Assembly (NCBI GenBank): GCA_036489775.1
Contig: DASXFC010000051.1
Span: 1 to 64,000, forward strand
DNA length: 64,000 bases
DNA from: Bog-473 sp036489775
Lineage (GTDB): Bacteria; Actinomycetota; Acidimicrobiia; Acidimicrobiales; RAAP-2
Reading direction: 5' to 3'
Shown: positions 16,204-25,592 of the stretch, in pieces
How the letters are laid out: every line of letters starts with the position of its first letter
Numbering within the stretch: the stretch's first letter is position 1
Notes under the pieces: model-generated
The model's input: the letters and a program-made list of their open reading frames with translations, nothing else
What the model was told of the DNA's origin: nothing
Databases searched by the model: none
Program-made: the position numbers and the translations under genes

Positions 16204-16661
16204 GATGCCGCTCCGACTGCCACGAAGTGGCGGATGTCGTTGACGTGGCCGACGCGCTCGGCTTCGGGCGCGAACTCGGGCCGCACCCGCAGACCGGAAT
16301 GCACCGCATCGGGTCCGTCCGCCTTGAGGATGTGGAGGAAAGCGGTGTCGGCTCCATCGAATTTGACCAGCACCCAGGCGAACGGCTCGCTGCTCGGGTG
16401 CTTGGGTCGGGGATGGGCCACCCAGGACCATGTCGTCACCGTGCCCTCGGGCCCGACGTCGACGATGCCCGCGGTCTCCTCGCCGGTGTCGGGGTCGTAC
16501 TCGGTGGGCGGCACGATCACCTTGCCGCCGCTGCCCTTGATGCCGACCACTTTCCCGTCGCGCAGCGCGGTCAGGAAGGCCCCAACCACTGGGCCTACCG
16601 AGCGCACGTAGGGATACTCGAGGACGTGGTCAGCGCTGTAGAGCACCGTTTCGTCGGCCAT
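16200..16661 (-). CDS. DUF35 OB-fold protein lacking the zinc cysteines
   Basis: 153 residues from the ATG with GGGGAGG just upstream (start at 16661, MADETVLYS). It keeps the OB-fold pattern (GTVTTWSWVAHP...FAWVLVKFDGADTAFLHIL) but has no zinc-ribbon cysteines. First gene of the four-gene thiolase operon, every junction of which overlaps. The pair of DUF35 proteins may correspond to two halves of a larger two-domain protein in mycobacteria. Confidence 0.78.
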   Translation of the reverse strand: MADETVLYSADHVLEYPYVRSVGPVVGAFLTALRDGKVVGIKGSGGKVIVPPTEYDPDTGEETAGIVDVGPEGTVTTWSWVAHPRPKHPSSEPFAWVLVKFDGADTAFLHILKADGPDAVHSGLRVRPEFAPEAERVGHVNDIRHFVAVGAAS

Positions 16662-16716
16662 CGTCACCTCCCCAGAAATCGTGTGGCCACGCCTGCGGCG
16701 GCCCCCGGGCAAAACT

Positions 16717-16734
16717 AGAACAGATTCCAGTTCT
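16717..16734. promoter_or_regulatory. candidate operator of the thiolase operon
   Basis: AGAAC-N8-GTTCT inside ACTAGAACAGATTCCAGTTCTGT, upstream of the DUF35-thiolase operon. The half-sites resemble TetR-type lipid regulators (KstR half-site TAGAAC), but the spacing differs from the KstR consensus, which has the AAC and GTT two bases apart. Confidence 0.4.
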
Positions 16735-16750
16735 GTGCCAGGGAGCCCGG

Positions 16751-18235
16751 TCAGCCGGCGGGCTGGTCGGGAACCTGGACGCCCACCCCGGCTAGCAGTT
16801 GGCCGATGAATTGGCGGTCGTGCAGGATCGGGATCTCCGAGACGAACATGCGCCCGTAGCGCTCGAAGTACATGAGCTGCTTGGCCAGCAGGAAGGTGCC
16901 CCGGTCGAACTCGGACATCAGGCCGCCGGACTCGTCGGCCATGCGTCGGATCTTCCGTTGCGAGCGCAGGCGGTGCACGATGGCGCGCATGCTGCGGGTG
17001 TGCGCCTCGATCCCCTGTGCCTTGGCCACCTCGAGCTGGATGGTCTGCATGATGCCGGCCAGGCTCACCTCGCCGAAGGGGCGGGTCAAGGCGGGTTCCA
17101 TGATGGAGCGCACGAAGCCGGTCAGTTGCTCGTCGTCCATGCCGACCGCCATGCCGATGGCCGGGCCGTAGGTCTTGATGATGTGCTGGGTCACGTCGAC
17201 CCAGGCGTCCTCGTTGCCCATGGCCGCCGACAGCAGCGAGATGAAGAAGCGGTGGGTACCCGGATCGAGGCGGCCGACGATGCCCCAGTCGATGACGCCG
17301 ATGCGGCCGTCGCGCAGCAGCATCATGTTCCCGGCGTGCACGTCACCGTGGAAGGCGCCCCAGCGCACGGCCGTGATGAAGAAGGCCCGCATGACGTCCT
17401 CGACCAGTGGAGTCGGGTCGAAGCCGAGCTCGGCCACCTTGGCCAGGTCGTCGATGGGCACCCCGTCGAAGAACTCCATGACCAGGACGTTGCGACCCGA
17501 GTGCTCCATGAATGGCTCGGGCACGGCCATGCGGGTCAGGCCGAACTCGCTTTGGAGGCGGCGGAAGTGGAGCATCGAGCGGGCCTCGTTGCGTAGGTCC
17601 AACTCCTCGCCGATCTGCTCCCGGAAGCCGTCGAGCAACTGCAGGGTCGAACCGGCCATCTGGTCGCCGGTCTGGCGCACCAGGATCTCGAGCAGCGGCT
17701 GCATCAGATCGAGGTCGGTGGCCACCAGGTGCTCGACGTCGGGACGCAGCACCTTGACCGCCACCGTGCGGCCGTCGTGCAGCGTCGCCTTGTGGACCAC
17801 GGCGATGGAGGCGGTGCCGATGGGCTCGCGGGAGAAGTCGGCGAAGACGTTGTGCAGGGAACGACCCATGTCCTCTTCGACCCGCTGGCGCACGTCGGCG
17901 AAGGGGACGGGCGATCCGGTATCGAGGCAGGCCCGGAACTCGTTGGCCACCTCGTCGCCGAACATGCCGGGCGAGGAGGCCACGATCTGCCCGAACTTCA
18001 TGAAGGTGCCGCCCAGATCCGAGAAGCTCTTGCGCAAGGGGCGCACCAGCTGTGTGGTCGGCAGCGCGCCCTGGCGGATGTGCACGGCCTGGCGCAGGGC
18101 GGTCGGCGCGTAGTGCAGGCCGACCACCCGGGCGATGGTGCGGCTGCGCCGGAGCAGCTCGCGACGGGTGGCGTCGGGCAGACGGCGGGGATAGATCTCG
18201 GGGACGTCCTCGGTGAGGGGAGCGTCCGACGTCAC
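16751..18235 (-). CDS. AarF/UbiB (ABC1) family atypical kinase
   Basis: 494 residues. Hallmarks: the KxGQ motif in FMKFGQIVASS, a nucleotide loop with alanine (IGTASIAVVHKA), AVKVLRPDV, ExD region DLRNEA, the catalytic HGDVHAGNM and metal-binding VIDWGIVGRL. UbiB/COQ8-type ATPases support lipid or quinone metabolism; in actinobacteria the role is unclear. It sits head-to-tail behind the thiolase operon's promoter region, with no operon link visible. Confidence 0.88.
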   Translation of the reverse strand: MTSDAPLTEDVPEIYPRRLPDATRRELLRRSRTIARVVGLHYAPTALRQAVHIRQGALPTTQLVRPLRKSFSDLGGTFMKFGQIVASSPGMFGDEVANEFRACLDTGSPVPFADVRQRVEEDMGRSLHNVFADFSREPIGTASIAVVHKATLHDGRTVAVKVLRPDVEHLVATDLDLMQPLLEILVRQTGDQMAGSTLQLLDGFREQIGEELDLRNEARSMLHFRRLQSEFGLTRMAVPEPFMEHSGRNVLVMEFFDGVPIDDLAKVAELGFDPTPLVEDVMRAFFITAVRWGAFHGDVHAGNMMLLRDGRIGVIDWGIVGRLDPGTHRFFISLLSAAMGNEDAWVDVTQHIIKTYGPAIGMAVGMDDEQLTGFVRSIMEPALTRPFGEVSLAGIMQTIQLEVAKAQGIEAHTRSMRAIVHRLRSQRKIRRMADESGGLMSEFDRGTFLLAKQLMYFERYGRMFVSEIPILHDRQFIGQLLAGVGVQVPDQPAG

Positions 18236-18312
18236 CGACTCAGGGTAGCCAGCTCCATCGACCGTCCTGCCGCTGCCCGTGGGGGCGGCGGCCGCGGCAC
18301 CTGCGGTGGGGC

Positions 18313-18693
18313 TCAGCCGAACGCGCTCTGGACGGCGGCCAGGGCGTTCTTGTAGGTCTCGCCGAAGATCGGGGCCATCTCGTCAGGGGTCACGTCGTAG
18401 GACCAGGTCACCTTGGAGCCGTCGCCCTCGGCTTCGACCGTGATAGTGGCCGAGTGCTTCTCGAGCGGCACGCCCTCGACCACCGAGTAGGTGATGCTGC
18501 GAGCGTCGTCGTCCTTGGACACCAGGCGCTCGCGGATCTCCATGCCGAACATGCCGATGATGCGGTCATCACCCTCGAGGCGGAAGGACTCGATACCGGG
18601 GAAGAAGTCGCCTATACCGGCGAAATCGCCCACCTTCTCCCACACCACATCCGGTGCGGCGTTCACTGTCACGTCCTGTGCGCCCTCAGCCAT
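18313..18693 (-). CDS. SRPBCC (START-like) ligand-binding protein
   Basis: 126 residues: VTVNAAPDVVWEKVGDFAGIGDFFPGIESF, then beta strands and a C-terminal helix (IFGETYKNALAAVQSAF), the polyketide-cyclase/SRPBCC fold, which binds hydrophobic ligands. Divergent from the aldo/keto reductase. The ligand is unknown. Confidence 0.8.
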   Translation of the reverse strand: MAEGAQDVTVNAAPDVVWEKVGDFAGIGDFFPGIESFRLEGDDRIIGMFGMEIRERLVSKDDDARSITYSVVEGVPLEKHSATITVEAEGDGSKVTWSYDVTPDEMAPIFGETYKNALAAVQSAFG

Positions 18694-18757
18694 GTCCTGG
18701 TCTCCTCAGCGGCTCGATCATGTCGCCGGGGCCGGATGGCCCGAGCGATGACGCCGG

Positions 18758-18763
18758 TACAGT
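18758..18763 (+). promoter_or_regulatory. possible -10 box for the aldo/keto reductase
   Basis: TACAGT lies about 47 nt before the GTG start in the divergent intergenic region; no clear -35 is seen. Confidence 0.3.
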
Positions 18764-18810
18764 AACGCCGCCTGCTCCCCGCTGCAGGCCGACCCGGCAG
18801 GAGGAATCCC

Positions 18811-19734
18811 GTGGAGACACGCACCATCGGCTCGCTCAGCGTCAGCGTGATCGGTCTGGGCTGCAACAACTTCGGCATGCGCATCGGCCGATCCGAGACC
18901 GATGCGGTGGTGGGCGCCGCCCTCGACGCCGGTATCACCCTCTTCGACACGGCCGACATCTACGGCGGGACCAAGAGCGAGTCGTATCTTGGGCCGGCGC
19001 TGGGGGCTAGGCGCGACGAGATCGTGCTGGCCACCAAGTTCGGTGTCCCCTATGAGGGCCACGAGGGTGGCGCCTCGGCCGCCTACATCCGCCTGGCTGT
19101 AGAGGACAGCCTGACCCGCCTGGGCACCGACCGTATCGATCTGTACCAACTCCATGCGCCCGACGCCAAGACCCCCATCGCCGAGACGGTCGGCGCCCTG
19201 GGCGAGCTGGTGGCGGAGGGCAAGATCCGCGAGTTCGGCTGCTCGAATTTCACGGCCGCCATGCTGGTCGAGTCGGCTGCCGCGGTGGCCGACGGCGCGC
19301 CCGGATTCGTCAGCGTGCAGAACCAGTACTCGATCCTGCACCGCGATCCCGAGGACGAGGTCCTGCCCGAATGCGACCGATCAGGCTTGGCCTTCCTCCC
19401 CTTCTTCCCGCTGGCCAGCGGGCTGCTGAGCGGCAAGTACCAGGCCGGTCAACCGGCACCCGAGGGCACCCGGCTGGCCGCCTGGGGTGAGCGCGGCCAG
19501 AAGGAGATGAGCGACGAGCGCTTGGGCCAGGTGGCCGCGCTGAACGACCTGGCTGCCACCGAGGGGGGTGGCGTGCTCGACCTGGCCTTCGCCTGGCTGC
19601 TCTGGCACCCGAGCGTGGCGTCGGTCATCGCCGGGGCCACCAAGCCCGAGCAGATCGCGGCCAACGTGGCCGCCGGTGGCTGGAAGCCCAGCGCCGAACT
19701 GCTGGCCCAGGTGGACGAGATCACCCCTCGTTAA
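18811..19734 (+). CDS. aldo/keto reductase
   Basis: 307 residues from GTG preceded by AGGAGG. TIM-barrel NADPH-dependent oxidoreductase with the catalytic tetrad visible: Asp in TLFDTADIYGG, the Tyr of the same box, Lys in LATKFG and His in LYQLHAPD. FG(C)SNF and the C-terminal VASVIAGATKPEQIAANV are typical. The substrate is unknown. It ends convergently with the next gene, sharing TTAA. Confidence 0.88.
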   Translation: METRTIGSLSVSVIGLGCNNFGMRIGRSETDAVVGAALDAGITLFDTADIYGGTKSESYLGPALGARRDEIVLATKFGVPYEGHEGGASAAYIRLAVEDSLTRLGTDRIDLYQLHAPDAKTPIAETVGALGELVAEGKIREFGCSNFTAAMLVESAAAVADGAPGFVSVQNQYSILHRDPEDEVLPECDRSGLAFLPFFPLASGLLSGKYQAGQPAPEGTRLAAWGERGQKEMSDERLGQVAALNDLAATEGGGVLDLAFAWLLWHPSVASVIAGATKPEQIAANVAAGGWKPSAELLAQVDEITPR

Positions 19735-20219
19735 GCCGGCTCGGCCTGCCGACCCCGGCGCAGCCGGACCGGCGCCAGATGCACCAGCACCAGGTAGGTG
19801 ATCACGCCGATGGCGACGTGCATGCACATGAGGCCGCCGACGGCATCGATGGGCTGACCCTGGTGCCAGATGAAGAGGTCGGGCAGCAGCAGCACGGCCG
19901 TGACGAGGATGGCCAACCGGAAGAACAGCCATCGTGGTGCCGAGCTGAGGCGCGCCACCACCGGCCAGGCCAGACCGGCGATCACGATGCCGACGATGGT
20001 CAACTTGCCGTAGTCCCCGAAATGAAAGTGCTCGTAGCCGCGGGTGGTCGGGAAGACGTGGTTGAACACGGCCACCACGATCCGGTCGGCCACCAGCGAC
20101 AGCACGATGGAATCGATGGTGGCCAGCGCCACCCGCCACCACGCCGGCGCCCGATGGGGTGGGTGCAGGTCGACGCGGGCCAGATCCATGACCCGCTGGG
20201 TCGCGTCGGCAGAGGCCAT
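19731..20219 (-). CDS. small integral membrane protein
   Basis: 162 residues from ATG 20219 (MASADATQRV), with four predicted membrane helices and a basic C-terminus. DUF6069-like architecture is possible, but I cannot confirm the family. The stop codon overlaps that of the aldo/keto reductase (shared TTAA), a tight convergent arrangement. Confidence 0.65.
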   Translation of the reverse strand: MASADATQRVMDLARVDLHPPHRAPAWWRVALATIDSIVLSLVADRIVVAVFNHVFPTTRGYEHFHFGDYGKLTIVGIVIAGLAWPVVARLSSAPRWLFFRLAILVTAVLLLPDLFIWHQGQPIDAVGGLMCMHVAIGVITYLVLVHLAPVRLRRGRQAEPA

Positions 20220-20315
20220 TGGCTCACCATAGAAAATGGGCCTCGGAGCGGACCTCATCCTTGAGGATGAATCAGGCCGCGGCGGTCATCCTTTGGGGCA
20301 GGTTGCGAGGCTGGG

Positions 20316-22289
20316 TCAGGACGCGCCCTGCATGATGGCCGCCTCCACAATCTGCACGTCGGGCGGCTGGATAGCCAGCGGGCCGCCCGCCACCGGCACC
20401 TGCCACACCATGGTGACGTAGGGCGTGGCCCGCACCGAAGTACCCGACGTGCACGTGGGGAAGCCGCTGATGTCGAAGGTGGTGCCGTCGGCGTGGATGA
20501 GGGTGCCGCACACCGACAGGCGCTGGTGCCACTGGACCAGCGCGCCGTAAGGCATGGGGGCGCTGGACACGCTGGTGGGCAACACGTACATGGCGGCGGC
20601 CAGCACCTCTTGCCCGGACGGCGTGGTGACGTACACCAGCCCGTCGATGTCGCTCGGGTTGAGCGTGCGCCGCGCCGTGGCATTGGCCGCCATGATGGTC
20701 GGGTTCACGTAGTAGACGATCGGGTAATCCGTCGGCGAGGCGGCCACGTAGCCGGCCGCCGCTGCTTCGAAGGGGTTGGCATAGCGAGCCGCCGCCTGGC
20801 TGGTGGACTGGACGTATTGGGTGGCCGCGATCGACTGGGCCGCCGTCACCGACTTGGCGCAACCGCTGACCGCCATGTGGATGTCGTCCGGGCCGTTGTT
20901 GCCATCGGCCAGCAGCTCGTTGGCCAGGCTGGCCGCGAGGGCGGGGCCGGTGTAGTGCCAGTTCGTCTTGGTGGTGTTCAGCCCGGCGGCGGCGGTGGCG
21001 TCGGCCCCGTTCATGTCCATGCCGTGGGTGCCGCTCATAATCATGTAGGGGGTGTTGTTGAGGTCGAGGCCCGAGATCTTGAGCCCGTTGTCGGCGGCGT
21101 TGCAGGTCGAGGTGGAGGCCGACGCCACCGTCGAGCGACCGGCGCCGCCGCCCATCTCCATGCCGGCCATGGCGGAACTGGCGGTCTCGGCCGCCGCCAC
21201 CGGGTAGGTGGCGCTGATGGCCATGGCCGCGGCGACGGCCAGGGCGCCGACCGTCGTGGTGGCCGGGCTCCAGCGCAGCAGCGATCGCAGCGGGACGGTC
21301 GCTTCAGTGCTCATCACGGTCGGGACCAGGGCCGCCGCCAGCACGATGACCAGGGGTCCGCTGTTGGGATCGGTGCCCGAGCCGCTGAAGACGCCCCCGA
21401 GCCAGCCCTGCGCGGTGATCCAGAAGAGGAACGAGGCCAGGGCGCCCAGTCCGAGGAACCAGCCGGGCCGGCGGCTGACCAGGGGTCCGAGCCCGATGAC
21501 CAGGGACACGACGGCCAAGATCCAGGCCGTCTCGGTCCCCGTGCTGTGGAAGGCGTCGCCCACGTCGGTCAGGAAGCGGGCGTACCAGCTCGGTGTGCCC
21601 GCACCCATGCCGATGATGGCGCTGGAGATCGACGTGGTGGTCCGGTTGTCAGGCAGCAGGAAGAGGACCGCGGCCAGGGCCCAGTAGCCGACCCAGACGG
21701 CCAGCGCGGTGCTCAGCCCGCCCAGCCCCTGGGCCGCCGCCGACGAAGCCAGGCCCGACTGCTCCCGGGGCGATCGCAGCACGTTCCGGCGGGGCCAGGC
21801 CATGAGGCCGAGCAGGCCGTAGATGAGGACGGAGCCGGGAGCGCCGGTCAGCGCGGTGGCGGTGCCGGTGAAGAGCATGCCCAGGCCCTCACCGATGACC
21901 CACACGCCGATGACCCAGACGAAGGACACGGCCAGGGCCGGGCGCACCGCCGGCCGGATCAGGAGCCCGATCCCGATGGCTAGCTGGATCAGTCCGAAGA
22001 AGGTGTTCCAGACCGCGATGTCGGGCGAGACGAAGTGGCCGATATGGGTGATGAAGGCCGCGATGAACGGCGGCTGCCCGGAGGCGTTGGCCAGAATGAT
22101 CTGGGTCACGAAGTCGTGGCCGAACATGTAGGGCTGGAACTGGAGCGCGGCATCGAGCACCCAGAAGAGGCCCAACACCACTTGCAGTACGCGCTGGCGC
22201 CGCAGGGCGACCGGGAAACCCTCGGGCGGCGCCTGGGTGGTGGATCGGGTTCCCCCGGTGTCCTCGTCGCGGTTCTCGGGCTGGTCCAT
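20316..22289 (-). CDS. polytopic membrane protein with large exported C-terminal domain
   Basis: 657 residues. The first ~360 hold about nine hydrophobic segments (35-50, 95-112, 118-138, 150-165, 195-212, 255-272, 278-295, 311-326, 345-362); the front part is DoxX-like in style. From about 365 the protein is exported and soluble: a Met/Gly stretch (MAGMEMGGGAG), a HGMDMN motif, several cysteines (C396, and later ones), and repeated aromatic beta segments. The Met/His motifs hint at copper or another metal, but this is inference. It follows the GH18 gene closely on the same strand, with about 40 nt between. Confidence 0.6.
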   Translation of the reverse strand: MDQPENRDEDTGGTRSTTQAPPEGFPVALRRQRVLQVVLGLFWVLDAALQFQPYMFGHDFVTQIILANASGQPPFIAAFITHIGHFVSPDIAVWNTFFGLIQLAIGIGLLIRPAVRPALAVSFVWVIGVWVIGEGLGMLFTGTATALTGAPGSVLIYGLLGLMAWPRRNVLRSPREQSGLASSAAAQGLGGLSTALAVWVGYWALAAVLFLLPDNRTTTSISSAIIGMGAGTPSWYARFLTDVGDAFHSTGTETAWILAVVSLVIGLGPLVSRRPGWFLGLGALASFLFWITAQGWLGGVFSGSGTDPNSGPLVIVLAAALVPTVMSTEATVPLRSLLRWSPATTTVGALAVAAAMAISATYPVAAAETASSAMAGMEMGGGAGRSTVASASTSTCNAADNGLKISGLDLNNTPYMIMSGTHGMDMNGADATAAAGLNTTKTNWHYTGPALAASLANELLADGNNGPDDIHMAVSGCAKSVTAAQSIAATQYVQSTSQAAARYANPFEAAAAGYVAASPTDYPIVYYVNPTIMAANATARRTLNPSDIDGLVYVTTPSGQEVLAAAMYVLPTSVSSAPMPYGALVQWHQRLSVCGTLIHADGTTFDISGFPTCTSGTSVRATPYVTMVWQVPVAGGPLAIQPPDVQIVEAAIMQGAS

Positions 22290-22329
22290 GACCGGAATTA
22301 CGCTACTGGCGGCCCCGCGGACTGCGCTG

Positions 22330-24093
22330 TCAGCCGGAGAAGGTGAACTGCCAGTTGGCGCAATCGGCCGGTTCGGTGGCCACGGCCACCAGCTTGCTCG
22401 AGAGCAGGCCGAACCCGTACACGTTCAGCGTCTTGCCATTCAGGCAGGACAGAGCCGGATCGTTGGTCTCGAAGTCGGTCACTGTCCCCGCCGCGTCCAG
22501 CATGTCCGCGCCGCCTTGGGGCGCCGAGGTGAGCGGGAGCGTCTTGCCCTCATAGGTCGCGGTGAAGGTCAGGGGCGTCGTGGTGGTCGTGGAGTTGGGT
22601 GTGATCGTGGTCGACCCCGTAGTGCTGGTGGTGGGCGCGCTGGTACTGGGGGTGGTGTGGGCTGGTGTCGTGGTGGTGGTCGTGGCGGCGGACGGGCTGG
22701 CTGTGGTGGCGGCCGGCCCGTTCCCGCCCGGTCCTGCGCTCGGGGCGAAGCCGTCGAGCGCCGCCACCATCTGCGGCCCGTCATCCTCCATCCCGAGAGC
22801 CCAGATCCCGACGCCGCGCACGGCGTACTGGGAGACCAACTTGGCCACCTGGTAGAGGGCGTAGGGCGATTCGAAGAACGACTCGTGCCACTGCCCCCCG
22901 GCGGCCTGGTAACTGGTCCAGCCCGACTCGGTCACCGGGTCCCAATAGAGCGGATCGCTTTGCACCTGGGCGTCGGCGATGTCGGCGGCGGCGCCGGTGG
23001 CCTTGGCCAGGAGCGTCCCGTTGTTGGTGGGCCAGTCGATGCCGAAGAATGGAGTGCCCAGAATGACCTTGCTGGCCGGGACGGCGGCCGTGTACTGCTC
23101 GAGCGTGGTCAAGTCGCTGAACATGGTGCTGGTCAACGGTGAGGTGGCCGAGGCCGTACCGGAGAGGTTGAGCTCGTAAGCCATGACGAAGAAGGCGTCG
23201 ACCGAGGGGGCCAGGGCGGCCAGGTTGTAGAAACCACCGGGGGCGCCGGCCGATGAGGCGTAGGTGTCCATGGTGATCTGCCAATGCGGATCGGCCGCCC
23301 GCAGGGTTGACGAGACCACGGCCATCAAGTGGGTCAGGCCGGCCTGATCACCCGAACCCTGACCCTCGAAATCGAAGTTGACGCCGTCGAGGCTCTTGGC
23401 CTGCAGCACCGGGATCAGTGCGGCGGCCAGGGTGGTCGGTGCGGTGGCCGACGAGGTCAGTTGATCGAGCGAGCTCTGCCCGAAGTCGTTGACCGTGAGC
23501 ACCACCCGCTCCCCCAGGGCATGGGCCCGGGTGATGAGGGCGACCAGGTCCTGGCTCTCGTAGCCGTTCCAGCCCGGGCCGCTCTCGTCCAAGGTGCCGT
23601 CTGGGTTCACCCCGACGGAGAAGTAGGCCAGCGTCGACAGCCCTTCGAGATCGAAGGTGGGCGACTGGCCCAGGGTCCAATAGGGAGCGAAGGCGAAATC
23701 CTCCCGGGCCGCCAGCGGCGGCGAGAGCAGCACGGCTGGGGTGGCCGCCACCGGTGCGCTGGTGGCCGCGGGCAGGCTGACTGGCTTGACCCCGAGTTGG
23801 TCGATGCGGTTCCCGACACCGGCTGCGGTGGCCGCTGCACCGGCCGTTCCCCGCACCTGGCCGCGGTGGTGATGATGCCGAGGCCCCACAGCAAGCGAGG
23901 TGTGATGGGTCGATCCGGGCGACCCGTCGACCGCCCCCACGGCGGCCGCGCTGACCGCCAGCGCGCCCAGGAGCGCCAACAGCCCGATGGGCGTGCGCCG
24001 TCGGGCCGGCCCGGCCACGAACTCTCGTACCCTCCCCAGTCGGCGTCTTCCCCCCGCCTGGTGCGCCGGCTCCTGCGTTAGCACCATCCCCAT
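22330..24093 (-). CDS. secreted glycoside hydrolase family 18 protein
   Basis: 587 residues. A basic start and a hydrophobic segment (about 36-56) form a signal/anchor. The GH18 barrel (about 133-450) contains the catalytic DGVNFDFE (236-243; Glu243 is the acid), the substrate strand ITMDTY and the final GIWALGMEDDG Trp strand. A Thr/Ser/Pro linker (about 455-508) leads to a ~75-residue C-terminal domain with two Cys (LSCLNG, PADCANW). Likely acts on chitin-like or peptidoglycan N-acetylglucosamine linkages outside the cell, as YaaH-type enzymes do. Confidence 0.82.
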   Translation of the reverse strand: MGMVLTQEPAHQAGGRRRLGRVREFVAGPARRRTPIGLLALLGALAVSAAAVGAVDGSPGSTHHTSLAVGPRHHHHRGQVRGTAGAAATAAGVGNRIDQLGVKPVSLPAATSAPVAATPAVLLSPPLAAREDFAFAPYWTLGQSPTFDLEGLSTLAYFSVGVNPDGTLDESGPGWNGYESQDLVALITRAHALGERVVLTVNDFGQSSLDQLTSSATAPTTLAAALIPVLQAKSLDGVNFDFEGQGSGDQAGLTHLMAVVSSTLRAADPHWQITMDTYASSAGAPGGFYNLAALAPSVDAFFVMAYELNLSGTASATSPLTSTMFSDLTTLEQYTAAVPASKVILGTPFFGIDWPTNNGTLLAKATGAAADIADAQVQSDPLYWDPVTESGWTSYQAAGGQWHESFFESPYALYQVAKLVSQYAVRGVGIWALGMEDDGPQMVAALDGFAPSAGPGGNGPAATTASPSAATTTTTTPAHTTPSTSAPTTSTTGSTTITPNSTTTTTPLTFTATYEGKTLPLTSAPQGGADMLDAAGTVTDFETNDPALSCLNGKTLNVYGFGLLSSKLVAVATEPADCANWQFTFSG

Positions 24094-24170
24094 GGCAACG
24101 CCGGACCAGTGTGCTTTCTCACGGTCTTCCCCCCCATCCCTCCCACGCCGATTGTACGGCCGGGGCGGGC

Positions 24171-25592
24171 TCAGGCGTCGGCGACCGCTGCCACCAGCTT
24201 GCCGAGGGTGTCCTTGGCGTCCCCGAACAGGAGTGTCGTCTTGGGGTCGTAGAGGAGCTCGTTGTCGATACCGGCGAAGCCCGGCCGCATCGACCGTTTC
24301 AAAAAGACGATGTTCTCGGCCTCGTCGGCGTGGATGATCGGCATGCCGTAGATCGGGCTGCCCGGCGTGGTCTTGGCCGCCGGGTTCACGGTGTCGTTGG
24401 CCCCCACCACCAGCGCCACGTCGGCCGTGGACATCTCGAGGTTGGCCTCGTCCATTTCCTTGAGCTCGTCGTAGGGGACGTTGGCCTCGGCCAGCAGCAC
24501 GTTCATGTGCCCGGGCATGCGGCCGGCCACCGGGTGGATGGCGTAGAAGACCTCGACGCCGCGCGCCATCAGGGCGTCGGCCAGCTCGCGGACCGTGTGC
24601 TGCGCCTGCGCCACGGCCAGGCCGTAACCGGGGATGATCACCACCTTGCGGGCGTAGGCCAGCAGCACACCCACGTCCTCGGGGGTGCCGGTGCGCACCG
24701 GCCGGGAGGCGTCGCCCTCCTCGCCGCCGGTGGCCGTGATGACCGAGCCGAAGGCGGAGAACAAGATGTTGGGCAGCGAACGGCCCATGGCCGCGCTCAT
24801 CAGGCGGGTCAGGATGATGCCCGAGGCACCGACCAGCATGCCGGCCACGATCAGCAGGTTGTTGTCGAGCACGAAGCCCGACGCGGCCACGGCCAGACCG
24901 GTGAACGAGTTGAGCAGCGAGATCAGCACCGGCACGTCGGCCCCGCCGATCGGCAGCACGAAGATCACACCGAGTATCAGGGCCAGCAGCAGCAGGATGT
25001 AGACGAACGCGATGTTGTTGGTGACCAGCGCGACGACGACGATCGCTGCCACGGCCAGGCCGACCAGCGCGTTGATCTGCTGCTGTCCCGGATAGGTGAT
25101 GGGGCGGCCGGTGATCAGTTCCTGCAGCTTGATGAAGGCGATGGCGCTACCCGAGAACGACATCGATCCGATGAGGACGCCCAGCAAGACCTCGACCGTG
25201 ACGTAGGTGGCCGGGTGCTGGCCCACCGAGTGGCGGTAGAGCAACTCCACAATGGAGATGAGGGCGGCCGCGCCACCACCCACGCCGTTGAAGATGGCCA
25301 CCAGCTGTGGCATGGCGGTCATCTTCACGAAGCGGGCCACCGGCACCGCGATGGCGGCGCCCAGGACCATGGCCACCAACGCCAGCACCAGGTTCTTGCC
25401 CGAGTGCCGCAGTTCGGGCAGCGTGAATGTGAAGGCGATGGCCAGTGTGGCCGCCGCCGCGCCGACCTGGTTGCCCCGGCGGGCCTGCTTGGGCGAACCC
25501 AACCCCATGAGGGCCACGATGAAGAAGGCGATGGCGACCAGGTAGACCAGGTCACGCCAAGTGGCCAGCGGGAAGGAGAGAGCCGTGGTCAC
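24171..25592 (-). CDS. pntB: NAD(P) transhydrogenase beta subunit
   Basis: 473 residues: about nine membrane helices, then the NADP(H)-binding dIII domain with VIIPGYGLAVAQAQH, HPVAGRMPGHMNVLLAEA and VGANDTVNPAA. It completes the proton-pumping transhydrogenase that makes NADPH from NADH using the proton gradient. The start overlaps the preceding gene by 4 nt. Confidence 0.95.
   Translation of the reverse strand: MTTALSFPLATWRDLVYLVAIAFFIVALMGLGSPKQARRGNQVGAAAATLAIAFTFTLPELRHSGKNLVLALVAMVLGAAIAVPVARFVKMTAMPQLVAIFNGVGGGAAALISIVELLYRHSVGQHPATYVTVEVLLGVLIGSMSFSGSAIAFIKLQELITGRPITYPGQQQINALVGLAVAAIVVVALVTNNIAFVYILLLLALILGVIFVLPIGGADVPVLISLLNSFTGLAVAASGFVLDNNLLIVAGMLVGASGIILTRLMSAAMGRSLPNILFSAFGSVITATGGEEGDASRPVRTGTPEDVGVLLAYARKVVIIPGYGLAVAQAQHTVRELADALMARGVEVFYAIHPVAGRMPGHMNVLLAEANVPYDELKEMDEANLEMSTADVALVVGANDTVNPAAKTTPGSPIYGMPIIHADEAENIVFLKRSMRPGFAGIDNELLYDPKTTLLFGDAKDTLGKLVAAVADA

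Noticed and set aside
16717..16734. A KstR operator
   Set aside because: The half-sites look alike, but the inner spacing (8 nt between AGAAC and GTTCT) does not fit the KstR consensus; kept only as a generic candidate operator.
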